This document shows, one piece after another, positions 20,794-35,266 of a stretch of 64,000 nt of DNA. Location of the stretch: contig NZ_FNSZ01000001.1 of assembly GCF_900105245.1 (NCBI RefSeq), positions 2,232,001 through 2,296,000 of the forward strand. The letters run 5' to 3'. This DNA is from Streptomyces sp. 1222.5 (lineage in GTDB: Bacteria; Actinomycetota; Actinomycetes; Streptomycetales; Streptomycetaceae). The notes beneath the pieces were generated by a model. That model saw only the letters and a program-made list of their open reading frames with translations. It did no database searches and was not told the DNA's origin. Position 1 is the stretch's first letter; every line of letters starts with the position of its first letter. The position numbers and the translations under genes were made by a program.

Positions 20794-21357
20794 TCAGGTC
20801 ACCACTCCCGGCGTCGCCGTCAACTGCTGGTAGCCGCCGCCGGTGTGACGCACGGTGAGGACGACGGCCTTCCCGGGCGTGGCGCGGGCGACGGCCCGGG
20901 CGAGGTCGGCGGCGGTGTCGACGCGGGCACCGCCGAACTGGAGCAGGACGTCCCCGCGGACCAGGCCGGCGGTGAAGCCGGGGCCGGGCACGTGGACGCC
21001 CACCACCAGCGCGCCCGTCTTCTCCGCGTCGACGGCCTCCACGCCCAGGGTCGCCCCGGAGCCGGCCGTGACGGGGGCCGGGGCGGCCGTGGGGGTGGCC
21101 CTGCCCGAGGGGGCCGCCGATGGGGCCTGGCGTTGCAGTTCGGCCAGTCTGCTCATGCCGATCACCGTGGCGCCGACGGTACCGACCCCGACCCCGGCGA
21201 GCAGCAGCAGGGTGCCGGCGGCCAGGCCGAGCAGCAGGGTCCGCAGCCGCCGCCCGCGCCGCCGGGCGGCGTGCGGGCGACGGGCCGGGGCGGGGGTGTC
21301 CCCGCCCCGGCGGTCCTGGCCGGGCATCGGCTTGGGCCGCAACACAGTCTGTTCCAT
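20794..21357 (-). CDS. Membrane-anchored PDZ domain protein without a protease domain
   Basis: 187 aa. A basic N-terminal segment (about 1-37), one transmembrane helix (LRTLLLGLAAGTLLLLAGVG), an Ala/Pro-rich linker, then a PDZ domain (about 105-187: LGVEAVDAEKTGALVVGVHVPGPGFTAGL.RGDVLLQFGG). The layout is that of an HtrA/DegP membrane protein with the trypsin-like domain removed. It probably displays the PDZ outside the membrane to bind C-termini of partners. Partner unknown. ATG at 21357. Confidence 0.85.
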   Translation of the reverse strand: MEQTVLRPKPMPGQDRRGGDTPAPARRPHAARRRGRRLRTLLLGLAAGTLLLLAGVGVGTVGATVIGMSRLAELQRQAPSAAPSGRATPTAAPAPVTAGSGATLGVEAVDAEKTGALVVGVHVPGPGFTAGLVRGDVLLQFGGARVDTAADLARAVARATPGKAVVLTVRHTGGGYQQLTATPGVVT

Positions 21358-21476
21358 GATTCGCTCGCCTCCGGCTGGTGCTCTACCCGGGGCACCGCGC
21401 CGCGACGAGACACGAACGAGTGAGACTGGCCGGAGGGTCGCGCAGGGTAGTCATGACCGTCGAGGCACCGGCCCGC

Positions 21477-23351
21477 TCAGCCGGTGTGGCCCTCGCCGTG
21501 GCCGCCGTGCGCCCCGCCGTGGTCGAACTTCAGGGCCTCCGGCGGCATCACGACGAACGGCCTCATCATGCCCATGTCCTCGTGCTCCAGCAGGTGGCAG
21601 TGGTACATGAACCGGCCGTACGCCCCGTCGAAGCGGCCCATGACCCGCAGCAGCTGGTTGCCAGGCACCCGGAACACGTCCTTGTGGCCGCGCTCGTTGG
21701 GCGCGAGCGGGATCGTCCGGCCGGCGTCGTACCTCAGGGGCGTACGGGTGCCGCCGGCCGCCGGGTCGAAGCCGGAGACGTCGTAGGCGTCCCGTCCCAT
21801 CAGCTGGAAGTCGGCCAGATGGATGTGCATGGGGTGCACGATGGGCGCCAGGTTGAGGAAGCTCCACTGCTCGTGGCTGCCCTCGGCGACGGTGAATCCC
21901 AGACCGTCGTTGAACGTCCGCGCGGTGCGCCGGTAGGTCTTCGTGGTCCCGTCGGCGCCGGTGACCTGGACGATGCCGTCGGCCGGCAGTTTCAGGCCGT
22001 GCGGGGCGGCGACCTCGGTCATCTCCCAGATCTCCGGGTGCCCGCCGGCGCCCTTGGTGGCGGGCGGGGTGAGCAGGACGAGGCGGTGCCCGTGCGGGAT
22101 GTCGTGGGTCAGCCGGCGGAAGGAGCCGGAGAGGACCTCGGGCAGTTCGAAGGTGTCCTCCTCGCACGTCTCTCGGACCCGGAACTCCAGCACGTGCGGG
22201 TAGCGCACGTCACCGGCCGGGTCCGGCACGCCCGGCGGCCGGCCGGGGCCCTTGTTGACGAGCCGGAGGGTGCGGCCCGCCAGGGCGCGGAAGTCGACGA
22301 GCAGGTCGAAACGCTCGGCCGGGGCCGCGGTCAGCGTGGGCATCTCCGTGTCGAAGTCGACCGGCACGGGACGCGGCAGCAGTCCGCCGTCGCTGCCGAT
22401 CTGGTACACGGTCTCCGGCACCGGCTCGCCGTCCTCGTCGATCAGGACGAACTCGAAGATGCGCGCGTTGGAGGCGTTGACCAGCCGGAAGCGGTACCAG
22501 GCCGCGTCGACCTCGGCGTACGGCCAGATACGGCCGTTGACCGTGGTGTAGGGGCCGGTGAAGGGCAGCGAGACAGGCTTGCCGGTCTCCGGGTTGCTCT
22601 GCTGGACGACCACCGTCTTGTGCAGCAGCCGGCCGTTGAGGCGGCCGTCCTCGTCGGTGTCGAGGTTGCGGTCGGCGACGAGCAACGGGATCTCCCGGTC
22701 GCCGGAGGGCAGCCCCAGGGCGTCCTCCTCGTCGTCACGGACGAGGTAGGTGCCGTACAGGCCGGTCATCACGTTCCACCGGGTGATGTTCATGGCGTGG
22801 TCGTGGTACCACCACTGCACGGCCTGGTGGTCGTTGGGGTACTCCGACAGCTGGGCGTCGCCGTGGCCGACGGCGTTGTCCGCCCAGCCGTCGTTGCCGC
22901 CGCCCGTCTGGGCGCCGTGCAGGTGAGTCACCGACCAGGCGGGCAGCGCGGCCACGTCCTTGTTCGGCTCGGCGCCCCCGCGGCCGGGCTCGGTGGTGGC
23001 GGGCGGGGTGCCGGGCGCGCGGACGGGCACCTCGACGGAGGTGACCGGGTACTCGCCGCCTGCGGGGATGCGGTTGGTCCAGGCGATGCGGATCCGCCGG
23101 CCGCGCCGCACCTCGATGGTCGGCCCGGGCACCTGGCCGTCGTACCCCCACATCAGGGTCGGCGGGAGCTGCGGGTGCAGGCGCACCCAGGTGGGGCGCA
23201 GGGCGATCTCGGTCTCGCGCAGGACGTCGTCCGCGGCGGGACGCAGGACGGTGGGCACCGATAACGGCGCCGCGTACGGCGTGAGTTCACCGGGTTCGGG
23301 CGCCTTCTCCTCCGTGGTCCGCGCGGCCGGCTTCTCGATGGTCTCGGTCAT
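21477..23351 (-). CDS. Multicopper oxidase (CotA/phenoxazinone synthase type), with TTA codon
   Basis: 624 aa. All four copper-binding motifs are present: [26 protein letters not shown] and [14 protein letters not shown] (T1 Cys-His with axial Met). The N-terminus ([12 protein letters not shown]) has no signal peptide, so it is cytoplasmic or released by lysis; the tail is His/Gly-rich ([12 protein letters not shown]). Size and motifs fit CotA/bilirubin oxidase/phenoxazinone synthase-like three-domain enzymes that oxidise phenols or o-aminophenols with O2. Codon 30 is TTA (23262-23264), so translation would need the bldA tRNA. The palindrome GGAAGTTCC lies upstream at 23428-23436. Confidence 0.92.
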   Translation of the reverse strand: MTETIEKPAARTTEEKAPEPGELTPYAAPLSVPTVLRPAADDVLRETEIALRPTWVRLHPQLPPTLMWGYDGQVPGPTIEVRRGRRIRIAWTNRIPAGGEYPVTSVEVPVRAPGTPPATTEPGRGGAEPNKDVAALPAWSVTHLHGAQTGGGNDGWADNAVGHGDAQLSEYPNDHQAVQWWYHDHAMNITRWNVMTGLYGTYLVRDDEEDALGLPSGDREIPLLVADRNLDTDEDGRLNGRLLHKTVVVQQSNPETGKPVSLPFTGPYTTVNGRIWPYAEVDAAWYRFRLVNASNARIFEFVLIDEDGEPVPETVYQIGSDGGLLPRPVPVDFDTEMPTLTAAPAERFDLLVDFRALAGRTLRLVNKGPGRPPGVPDPAGDVRYPHVLEFRVRETCEEDTFELPEVLSGSFRRLTHDIPHGHRLVLLTPPATKGAGGHPEIWEMTEVAAPHGLKLPADGIVQVTGADGTTKTYRRTARTFNDGLGFTVAEGSHEQWSFLNLAPIVHPMHIHLADFQLMGRDAYDVSGFDPAAGGTRTPLRYDAGRTIPLAPNERGHKDVFRVPGNQLLRVMGRFDGAYGRFMYHCHLLEHEDMGMMRPFVVMPPEALKFDHGGAHGGHGEGHTG

Positions 23352-23489
23352 GGTCGAACACCCCCGTGTGTCGCGAAGTCTGGTGGTCCGTCGTTCCTCT
23401 CGCTTCGCAAGACCCCTTGGGAGTCACGGAAGTTCCCTGAATGCCCGGTTCCGTACGCGGAGATTCGGCGACCGGCGCCGGACGTGCCG

Positions 23490-23521
23490 CGAGCCGTGGA
23501 CCGGTCCCGGTCCACGGCTCG
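23490..23521 (-). terminator. Terminator of the geosmin synthase gene
   Basis: A 15-bp perfect stem (23490-23504 with 23507-23521) starts 11 bases after the geosmin synthase stop. The two-base apex would open to a larger loop in RNA. Confidence 0.75.
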
Positions 23522-23532
23522 TGCGGAGGCGG

Positions 23533-26687
<3,155 letters not shown>

Positions 26688-26691
<4 letters not shown>

Positions 26692-27950
26692 GCGTGCGCG
26701 AGGCCCCGCCGGTGCCGGACGTGTTCGACCCGCGCCGGTACGCGCGCGGGGTGCCGTACGACGACTACCGGGTGCTGCGCGACCACCATCCGGTGGCCTG
26801 GCAGGAGGAGCCGGAGGTGCTGGGCTGGCCGGCCGGCCCCGGCTTCTGGGCGGTGACCCGGCACGCGGACGTCGTCCGGGTGCTGAAGGACGCTCAGGTG
26901 TACTCGTCGTACCTGGGCGCGACCCAGATCCGCGATCCCGATCCGGCGGACCTGCCGTACATCCGCCGGATGATGCTCAACCAGGACCCGCCGCACCACA
27001 ACCGGCTGCGACGGCTGGTGAGCCGGGCGTTCACGCCGGCACGGGTCGACCGGTTCGCGGCCCTCGCCCGGGAGCGGGCGCGCACCCTGCTGGCGGGGGC
27101 GCTGGAACGGGCCCGGCAGGGGGACGGCACGGCCGACCTGGTGGCCACGGTCACCGACGAGTACGCGCTGCTGAACCTGGCGGATCTGCTGGGCGTCCCG
27201 GAGGACGACCGGCGGCTGCTGCTGCGCTGGACCCAGCGGGTCATCGGCTACCAGGACCCGGACGAGGCGGGGGACCCGGTGCTGGACGGGGCGGGCCGGC
27301 CCGTCGACCCGCGCTCACCGGCGATGCTCGGGGACATGTTCGCCTATGCGCGGGACCTGGCCGCGCACAAGCGGCGGCATCCCGCCGACGACGTCATGAC
27401 GACCCTCGCCCAGGACGGCCGGCTCGCCCCGGCCGAGCTGGAGATGTTCTTCTTCCTGCTCACCGTCGCGGGCAACGACACGGTGCGCAGCGCCGCCCCG
27501 GGCGGGCTGTCGGCCCTCGCCGGGCACCCGGAGGCGTACGAGCAGCTCCGCGCCGGGAAGGCGGAACCGGCCGCGGCCGTGGAGGAGTTGCTGCGCTGGC
27601 ATCCGCCGGTGCTGACGTTCCGCCGGACGGCCGTGCGGGACACCGAGCTGGCGGGGCGGCGGATCCGGGCCGGGGACAAGGTCGTGGTGTTCCACGCCTC
27701 CGCCAACCGGGACGAGCGGGTCTTCGCCGGACCGGACCGGCTCGACCTCGCCCGCTCCCCGAATCCGCACGTCTCCTTCGGTGACGGCCCGCACGTCTGC
27801 CTCGGCGCGCACTTCGCCCGTCTGCAACTGCGGTTGCTCTACGAGGAGATGGTGCGTGCCGTGCCCCGGCCACGCCCGTCCGGCCCTCCGGGGCGGCTGG
27901 TGTCCCACTTCATCAACGGTGTGAAGTCGCTGCCGATGCACCTCATGTAG
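26688..27950 (+). CDS. Cytochrome P450
   Basis: 420 aa from a GTG at 26688 that overlaps the hydrolase stop. The haem-binding loop is FGDGPHVCLGAHFAR (Cys thiolate), the I-helix oxygen-activation motif is VAGNDTVRSA, and the K-helix ExxR is in EELLRWHPP. The N-terminal part (FDPRRYARGVPYDDYRVLRDHHPV) resembles bacterial CYP125/142/107-type soluble P450s. No ferredoxin or reductase gene is next to it. The substrate is unknown; coupling to a hydrolase suggests tailoring or breakdown of a lipid or ester. It overlaps the convergent DUF89 gene by 8 bp at the 3' end. Confidence 0.95.
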
Positions 27951-29127
27951 CCGAGGACACCTGGATGAGGGCGTGCGTGCCGTCGGTGCGCCAGCGCCGG
28001 CCCTCCGCCGCCACCAGCGCGTCCTCGGTCCGCGCCGAAAGACCGGTGATCACGTCGGACTTGAGGGTGCGCAGGGCGCCGACCGGTCCGGGGAAGCGTC
28101 CGGTCACCCGTGCGAACGGTGTGGTCGGCGGCCACAGCCGGTCGCCCACCAGGCGCCGGTAGTTGAGGTCTCCCTTGAGCAGGGTCAGCGTGGCCGCCGC
28201 GAAGTCGGCCCGCAGGTCGCCGGGCATCCGCTCGTACGGCAGCGGCGCGCAGGAGAACGGGTGGGCGCGGACGTCGAGCCGGCCGTCGCCGAGGGCCGAC
28301 CAGAGGGCGCGGCCGTACTCACCGGCCGCGCCCGGGGCGGTGCGCAGCCGGCGCAGGGCGTCGACCACGTCGGCGGTGGTGGCGTCGGAGACGTAGTACG
28401 GGTACGGCTTGACGTGCAGCACCGCACGCGCCGCCCGCCCCTCGGTGAGGAGATGGGCGATCAGCAACAGGTCGGGGACGAGTTCGCGGCCCGCGTTGTC
28501 CGCGACCAGGACGAGGGTGCCCGCCCCGCCGGGCGGCAGCAGCGACCACAGCTCCTCGCTGTCGTCGGCGACCAGCGCGGGGGCCGGCTCGCGGGCCTCG
28601 GCGTCCACGGCGGAGAGCCGGAAACCCAGGTCGGCGCGGTTGCCCCACAGTGAGCCGTGCAGCAGCGCGCGGGCCCGGTCCTCCTCGGGCAGGTCCCGCA
28701 GGCCGTCCAGGGCCGCCAGTTCCTCGCCGGTCTCCGGAGCGTCGAGTTCCGCGCGCTTGAACGGCCGGAAGGGGTCGACACCCTGCCAGGCGCCCGGGCC
28801 GAAGTATCCGACGGCCTGGAGCAGGCGGCGGTAGAACCAGCTCTCGGACCACAGCCACGGCACGTCGTACCAGGACCGCCCGGTGTGCTCGGCCAGGTCC
28901 CACTCCTGCCAGCGGTCCCGGTCCGGGGCGTCGGCGGGCAGCGGTTCGACGGTCCCCTCGGTGCAGCTCTTCAGCAGGTCGTCCAGCGCCCGGTGCTGTC
29001 CGGGGCCGTACGGGAAGGCGTCCCGCACCTGGCTGATGATCGCGGGGTGCCGCTCGGCCAGCACGCTGTGCGGGAACGAGCCGGGTTCGTTGCCGACGAT
29101 CACGGGTGCGAACGGGGTGTCGGCCAT
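27943..29127 (-). CDS. DUF89/ARMT1-like damage-control phosphatase
   Basis: 394 aa from the ATG at 29127 (MADTPFAPVIVG). The central segment GTLVLVADNAGRELVPDLLLI contains the DN motif of DUF89 proteins, which bind a divalent metal and dephosphorylate damaged sugar phosphates or nucleotide-derived metabolites. RADFAAATLTLLKGDLNYRRL matches the second conserved DUF89 block (GDxNYR). Cytoplasmic. It ends inside the convergent P450 3' end and lies downstream of cprB on the same strand, only 22 bp from the cprB stop, so the two could share a transcript. Confidence 0.85.
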   Translation of the reverse strand: MADTPFAPVIVGNEPGSFPHSVLAERHPAIISQVRDAFPYGPGQHRALDDLLKSCTEGTVEPLPADAPDRDRWQEWDLAEHTGRSWYDVPWLWSESWFYRRLLQAVGYFGPGAWQGVDPFRPFKRAELDAPETGEELAALDGLRDLPEEDRARALLHGSLWGNRADLGFRLSAVDAEAREPAPALVADDSEELWSLLPPGGAGTLVLVADNAGRELVPDLLLIAHLLTEGRAARAVLHVKPYPYYVSDATTADVVDALRRLRTAPGAAGEYGRALWSALGDGRLDVRAHPFSCAPLPYERMPGDLRADFAAATLTLLKGDLNYRRLVGDRLWPPTTPFARVTGRFPGPVGALRTLKSDVITGLSARTEDALVAAEGRRWRTDGTHALIQVSSAT

Positions 29128-29149
29128 GTCCGTCACCGTACCCCGCACG

Positions 29150-29797
29150 TCAGGCGGTTCTGATCTCCCGCTCCAGCTGCGTGGCGAGGCTGACGTAGCG
29201 GGGGCGGCGGTGCACCGGGACCAGACCCCGGATCATCAGGTGCCACATCTCGGCGACCCGGCGCGGAAGTCGTCCGACCGGTTCGAGCGAGCGGCCGGCG
29301 ACCCGGGTGCCGACGAAGAAGCAGACGAGGGAGTGCGCGACCATGCCGACGTCCAGGTCGCCGTGCACGTCGGACTCCCGGACGGCTCCGGTGAACTTCC
29401 GGGTGGCGAACTCCAGCCACTCGGTGAAGGGGTGGCGCATGGGGGGCCGTACCGCTATGTCCGCGGTGGCCAGGCGGAGTCCGGCGCGGGGCACGGGGTC
29501 CTCCACGGCGAGCCGGGCGATGCCGAAGGTGGTCCGCATCAAGGACTCCAGCGAGGAGTAGCCGCGCCCCTCGACCTCGTTCACGAGCTGCCTGGCGGCC
29601 TCGGCCTGGAGTTCCAGGATGGCGTGGGCCAGGTCCTCCTTGGCGGCGAAGTGGAAGTACAGCGCACCCTTGGTGACCTTCGCGTGCGCGACGATGTCAC
29701 TCAGGCTGGTGGACTCGTAGCCGTGCTGGTCGAACAGATCGGCGGCAGCCGTGATGATCGTTGCCCGGGTCTGCTCAGCACGTAACTGCCTCGCCAT
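29150..29797 (-). CDS. cprB: CprB-like gamma-butyrolactone receptor homologue (TetR family), TTA codon
   Basis: 215 aa. The HTH is in the first 50 residues (SLSDIVAHAKVTKGALYFHF). The sequence is close to my memory of S. coelicolor CprB, including ARQLRAEQTRATII, KGALYFHFAAKEDLAHAIL and HPFTEW, and the gene lies near geosmin synthase as there. CprB is a DNA-binding repressor of the A-factor receptor class that affects antibiotic production and sporulation and binds its own promoter. Codon 5 is TTA (29783-29785), so translation depends on bldA. An imperfect inverted repeat lies just upstream. The ligand for CprB-type proteins is not established. Confidence 0.92.
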   Translation of the reverse strand: MARQLRAEQTRATIITAAADLFDQHGYESTSLSDIVAHAKVTKGALYFHFAAKEDLAHAILELQAEAARQLVNEVEGRGYSSLESLMRTTFGIARLAVEDPVPRAGLRLATADIAVRPPMRHPFTEWLEFATRKFTGAVRESDVHGDLDVGMVAHSLVCFFVGTRVAGRSLEPVGRLPRRVAEMWHLMIRGLVPVHRRPRYVSLATQLEREIRTA

Positions 29798-30232
29798 CGT
29801 GTGACCCTTCCTCGCGACTCCAACGAACGGGACATGCGGTTTGTTTTTCACCCGTTGCATACGATAACTCACGGGAGGGCGGCGGGAGTCCGGGGCCGGG
29901 GCCTCGCGGCGGGACACGTGTCAGCCGTGCGTCCGGCCGCCGTCGGGACGCTCGGCGGTCCGTGCACGGACGAGACCAGAACGGCTCCCCCCTTCGTGGC
30001 GCTGTTCCCGGCAGCCGCAGGGCGACGGGTGCCGCACCCATGATCGCCACGATACGAGGCGGACGGCCGGCACCTCAACGGGGTCGCACGGGGGGCGCGA
30101 AGCAGTGGAACCGGTCGGTTCTGCGCGCCCCCCTGGGCGGCGGCCGGGCCGTTGCGCTGAACACGGGGGGCGCACGCGCCGTACAGGACTCCGCAAGACC
30201 CCGTTGCCGCGCCTGCCCAGGAGACGTCCCCG
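29798..30232. other. 435-bp divergent intergenic region, cprB / LPMO
   Basis: Holds the cprB operator candidate at its left end. Toward the LPMO gene there is a GC-rich inverted repeat (30090-30099 with 30124-30133, 24-nt loop). I see no convincing small gene; both ORFs crossing it lack an SD and coding character. No clear DasR or CebR operator, which might have been expected for a polysaccharide-active enzyme. Confidence 0.6.
29822..29845. promoter_or_regulatory. Candidate CprB autoregulatory operator
   Basis: Imperfect inverted repeat: AACGAACGG (29822-29830) with CGGTTTGTT (29837-29845), 7 of 9 pairs, 25 bp upstream of the cprB start. Location and AAC/GTT arms fit an autoregulator-receptor binding site. 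Confidence 0.55.
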
Positions 30233-31186
30233 ATGACTCGGAACACCGCCCGACTGGGCGTCACGGCGGCCGCCGCCGCGGCACCGCTCCTGCTGCTGCC
30301 GTGGACGGCCGGGCCCGCCCTGGCGCACGGAGCCCCCACCGACCCGGTCAGCCGGGTCTACGCCTGCTCCCCCGAGGGCGGCGACGCCGCCCGTTCGGCG
30401 GCGTGCGGGGCCGCGGTCGCCGCGAACGGCGCTCCGTTCACGGCGTGGGACAACCTGCGGGTGGCCGGGGTGGGGGGGCGGGACCGGCAGGTGATTCCGG
30501 ACGGCCGGCTGTGCAGCGGGAACCTGCCCGCGTACCGGGGCCTCGACCTGGCCCGGCGGGACTGGCCGGCGACCCGGCTGGCGCCCGGGGGCCGGCTGAC
30601 GATGACGTACGCCTCGACGATCGCGCACGAGGGCACGTTCCGGCTGTACCTGACCAGGCCCGGTTACGACCCGGCGAAGCCGCTGAAGTGGTCCGACCTG
30701 CCCGAGCGGCCCTTCGCCGAGATCACCGACCCACCGCTGCGGAACGGCGCCTATCGGTTCGGGGTGAAGCTGCCGGCCGACCGGACGGGCCGTCAGGTGC
30801 TCTACACGATCTGGCAGAACAGCAGCACCCCGGACACCTACTACTCGTGCTCCGACGTGGTCTTCCCGGGGGGCGGCACGGCGGCCGGCGCCGCGCGGGC
30901 CACGGGAGGGGCGACGGCCCCGGCGTCCGGGAAGCCGTCACCCCGGGCCGGCAAGCCCTCGGCCGAGGGCGGTTCCCCGGCGAAGAGCCCGGCGCCGGTG
31001 GCGTCGGCCACGCCGTCGGCGGAGGAGCGTTCACGGAAGAGCGACGCCGCCACGGACGCCGCCCCCGCGGCGGAGGCGACGCGCGGCGGCTCGGGACCCT
31101 CGGCCCCCCTGCTGGCGGGCGGCGCCGCCGCGGTGCTGGTGCTCACCGGGGGCGCCGCCCTGGCCCTGCGTCTGCGGCGGCGCTGA
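30233..31186 (+). CDS. Membrane-anchored AA10 lytic polysaccharide monooxygenase
   Basis: 317 aa. After the signal peptide (cleavage after ALA31) the mature chain starts with His32, which together with His132 (STIAHEGTF) forms the copper-binding histidine brace of AA10 LPMOs. The catalytic domain (32-220) includes GRLCSGNLPAYRGLDL and the C-terminal CSDVVF. A Pro/Ser/Ala-rich linker (about 225-290) leads to one transmembrane helix (LLAGGAAAVLVLTGGAALAL) and a basic tail, so the enzyme stays on the cell surface. There is no CBM. It oxidises chitin or cellulose-like glucans. Cell-surface LPMOs in Streptomyces have been linked to hyphal-tip glycan remodelling, so a self-glycan role is possible. 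Confidence 0.9.
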   Translation: MTRNTARLGVTAAAAAAPLLLLPWTAGPALAHGAPTDPVSRVYACSPEGGDAARSAACGAAVAANGAPFTAWDNLRVAGVGGRDRQVIPDGRLCSGNLPAYRGLDLARRDWPATRLAPGGRLTMTYASTIAHEGTFRLYLTRPGYDPAKPLKWSDLPERPFAEITDPPLRNGAYRFGVKLPADRTGRQVLYTIWQNSSTPDTYYSCSDVVFPGGGTAAGAARATGGATAPASGKPSPRAGKPSAEGGSPAKSPAPVASATPSAEERSRKSDAATDAAPAAEATRGGSGPSAPLLAGGAAAVLVLTGGAALALRLRRR

Positions 31187-31204
31187 ACCGCGTCGGCCTA
31201 CGGC

Positions 31205-33188
<1,984 letters not shown>

Positions 33189-33195
<7 letters not shown>

Positions 33196-33659
33196 CCGCC
33201 GTGCCGGACCGTCCACGCCGGGAACCGAGGCTCGCCTTCCGCGGATGGCGAGCCCGCCGGCCGTTCTGGGGCGGGCTGCTGCTCGCCCTGGGCGGCGGCG
33301 AGATCCTGCTCACCGAGAAGGCCTCGCTGAAGGTCGTGATGCACATCGGCATGCAGGGCCTGGCCGGCTATCTGCTGCCGACGCTGATGCTGCTGCTGGG
33401 CCTGCTCGTTCTCGTCAACCCCACCCAGCGACTGTTCTACTCCGTCACCGGTGTCCTGCTCTCCCTGGGCACCTGGCTCACCTCCAACCTGGGCGGCTTC
33501 TTCCTCGGTCTCCTCCTCGGCGTGACCGGCAGCTGCCTCACCTTCGGCTGGCTCCCGGACCAGGAGCCCCGCGTCGGCCGCCGCCGACGCCGCAAACGGG
33601 CACGGGCCGAACGGCGGGCGGCGCGCCGCCCACGCGTGTCTGCGGGGATTCGGTCCTGA
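33189..33659 (+). CDS. DUF6114 family small membrane protein
   Basis: 156 aa if the TTG at 33189 is used (overlapping the upstream stop by 7 bp); a GTG at 33201 is the alternative. A basic N-terminus, about four hydrophobic helices (including LPTLMLLLGLLVLVN and FFLGLLLGVTGSCLTFGW), and a very basic tail (RRRRRKRARAERRAARR). It is translationally coupled to the DUF6230 gene, which suggests the two form a membrane complex. No enzymatic motif. Function unknown. Confidence 0.82.
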
Positions 33660-33664
33660 TCTCC

Positions 33665-33690
33665 GGAACTTCCCGGCCGCTCCGGAAGTT
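33665..33690 (+). promoter_or_regulatory. Candidate ECF sigma (SigE/SigR-like) promoter for the TerB gene
   Basis: GGAAC (33665-33669), exactly 18 bases, then GTT (33688-33690). It overlaps inverted repeats AACTTCC/GGAAGTT (33667-33673, 33684-33690) and TTCTAC/GTAGAA (33690-33695, 33702-33707). About 60 nt upstream of the start codon. Confidence 0.5.
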
Positions 33691-33755
33691 TCTACGGTGC
33701 TGTAGAAGTTGCTGTCGGCATGCTGAGCAGCCGGCCGGGGATACGAGGAGTGCGC

Positions 33756-34211
33756 ATGGCCCTGTGGGACCGCTTCAAGGTGTCGGCGTCGCAGATGCAG
33801 ACCCAGTTGGTGGCGAAGAAGAACGACCTGAAGAGCGGCGCGTTCCGCGACGCGAGCATGGCGATGTGCGCACTGGTCGCGGCGGCCGACGGGACCGTCG
33901 ACCCGTCGGAGCGGCAGCGGGTGGCCCAGCTCATCTCCACCAACGAGGTGCTGCAGAACTTCCCGGCGGACGACCTGCGGCGCCGTTTCGAGGAGAACCT
34001 GGGCAAGCTGACGACCGACTTCGCCTTCGGCAAGGTGAGCGTGCTCCAGGAGGTCGCCAAGGCGAAGAAGAAGCCCGCCGAGGCGCGTGCCGTCATCCAG
34101 ATCGGCATCGTGATCGGCGGCGCCGACGGCGACTTCGACAAGACCGAGCAGGCGGTCGTGCGCGAGGCCTGCTACACGCTGGACCTGCCGCCCCACGAGT
34201 TCGACCTCTGA
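33756..34211 (+). CDS. TerB-like tellurite-resistance family protein
   Basis: 151 aa from the ATG at 33756 (CGAGGAG upstream). The whole protein is a TerB domain: helical bundle with acidic metal-binding loops AAADGTVDPSERQ and GGADGDFDKTEQ. TerB proteins are cytoplasmic and associate with TerD-type calcium-binding proteins at the membrane in stress (tellurite, phage, envelope) responses. No TerC/D/E gene is next to it, so it is a stand-alone copy. The SigE/SigR-like promoter upstream suggests stress induction. Confidence 0.92.
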   Translation: MALWDRFKVSASQMQTQLVAKKNDLKSGAFRDASMAMCALVAAADGTVDPSERQRVAQLISTNEVLQNFPADDLRRRFEENLGKLTTDFAFGKVSVLQEVAKAKKKPAEARAVIQIGIVIGGADGDFDKTEQAVVREACYTLDLPPHEFDL

Positions 34212-34226
34212 TCCGGGCCTGACGAC

Positions 34227-34269
34227 GGGACGGGGGCGCGGACCACGGCGTGGTCCGCGCCCCCGTCCC
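34227..34269. terminator. Bidirectional terminator, TerB gene / ABC binding protein
   Basis: A 19-bp perfect stem (34227-34245 with 34251-34269) and a 5-nt loop lie between the convergent genes; one of the strongest hairpins in the window. Confidence 0.88.
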
Positions 34270-34309
34270 CGGTGCGCGACGGTGCCGGCCGGCGGCCGGC
34301 ACGGCGGGG

Positions 34310-35266
34310 TCAGCCGAGTCCGGCGGACTTCAGCCAGGCCTTGGCCACGTCCAGCGGGTCCTTGTTCTCCGTCTGCACCTGGGTGTCCAGGTCCAGCAGG
34401 GTCGCGGTGTCCAGCTTCGCGGAGACCGCGTCGAGCGCGTCGACGCCCTTCTGGTTCAGCGCGCCCTTGTGAACGAGCGGCTGGACGTTCTCGAAGCCGA
34501 AGAGCTTCTTCGGGTCCTGGAGGACGACGAACTTCTCCTTGCTGATGGTCGGGTCCGTGGTGAAGAGGTCGGCGGCCTGCACCGCGTCCTTCTTGAGCGC
34601 CGCCTGGGTGAGCGGGCCGCCCGCGTCCAGTGCCTTGAAGGACTTGAACTGGAGGCCGTAGACGGACTTGAGGCCCACCAGGCCCTGCTGCCGGGTCTGG
34701 AACTCCGGCGAGCCGCCGATGACCAGGTCCTTGGCGATGTCCTTCAGGTCGGCGATGGACGACTTCTCGGTGAGGTGGTACTTCTTCGCGGTGGCCGCGT
34801 TCACCGTGACCGAGTCCTTGTTCTGGGCCGTGGAGGGCTCCAGCAGGGTCAGCTTGGAGTCCAGCTTGGCCTCGATGGCGTCCGTGGTGGCGTCCGCGGT
34901 CTTCGGGGTGGCCTTCGGGTCGAGATACGCCAGCAGCGCGCCGTTGTACTCCGGCAGCACCGACAGGGAACCGTTCTTGATGAGGCCGTAGGTCGTCTCA
35001 CGGCTGCCGATGTTCGGCTTGTAGGTGACCTTGATCCCCTTGGCCTTGAGCGCTTCGCCGTAGATGTCGGCGAGCAGGGTGCTCTCGGGGAAGTTGTTCG
35101 AGCCGACGACGACGCCGTCGCCGCTCGCCTTTCCTTCCGACAGGGGGTCGTCGGCCTTGTCGTTGGAGGAGCAGCCCGCCAGCAGGGCCGTCGCCGCCGC
35201 GAGGGCGACGACCGCCGCGCCTCGGTTCCTCCGGATGGACCTGCTGATAAGGGTCGTATAAGTCAC
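34310..35266 (-). CDS. Quaternary-amine ABC transporter substrate-binding lipoprotein
   Basis: 318 aa from the GTG at 35266 (VTYTTLISRSIRR). The signal peptide ends in the lipobox LLAGC, so it is a lipoprotein. The mature domain (VVVGSNNFPESTLLADIYGEALKAKG) is the OpuC/ProX-like type that binds glycine betaine, choline, carnitine or ergothioneine. It is the last gene of the importer operon, with a 166-bp gap from the preceding permease. That gap holds a 14-bp perfect palindrome (35303-35316) and a short inverted repeat (35351-35364), so the gene may have its own promoter for higher expression. Confidence 0.92.
   Translation of the reverse strand: MTYTTLISRSIRRNRGAAVVALAAATALLAGCSSNDKADDPLSEGKASGDGVVVGSNNFPESTLLADIYGEALKAKGIKVTYKPNIGSRETTYGLIKNGSLSVLPEYNGALLAYLDPKATPKTADATTDAIEAKLDSKLTLLEPSTAQNKDSVTVNAATAKKYHLTEKSSIADLKDIAKDLVIGGSPEFQTRQQGLVGLKSVYGLQFKSFKALDAGGPLTQAALKKDAVQAADLFTTDPTISKEKFVVLQDPKKLFGFENVQPLVHKGALNQKGVDALDAVSAKLDTATLLDLDTQVQTENKDPLDVAKAWLKSAGLG

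Noticed and set aside
30090..30133. GC-rich inverted repeat as a DasR or CebR operator for the LPMO
   Set aside because: The sequence fits neither consensus; it may be a leader hairpin only.
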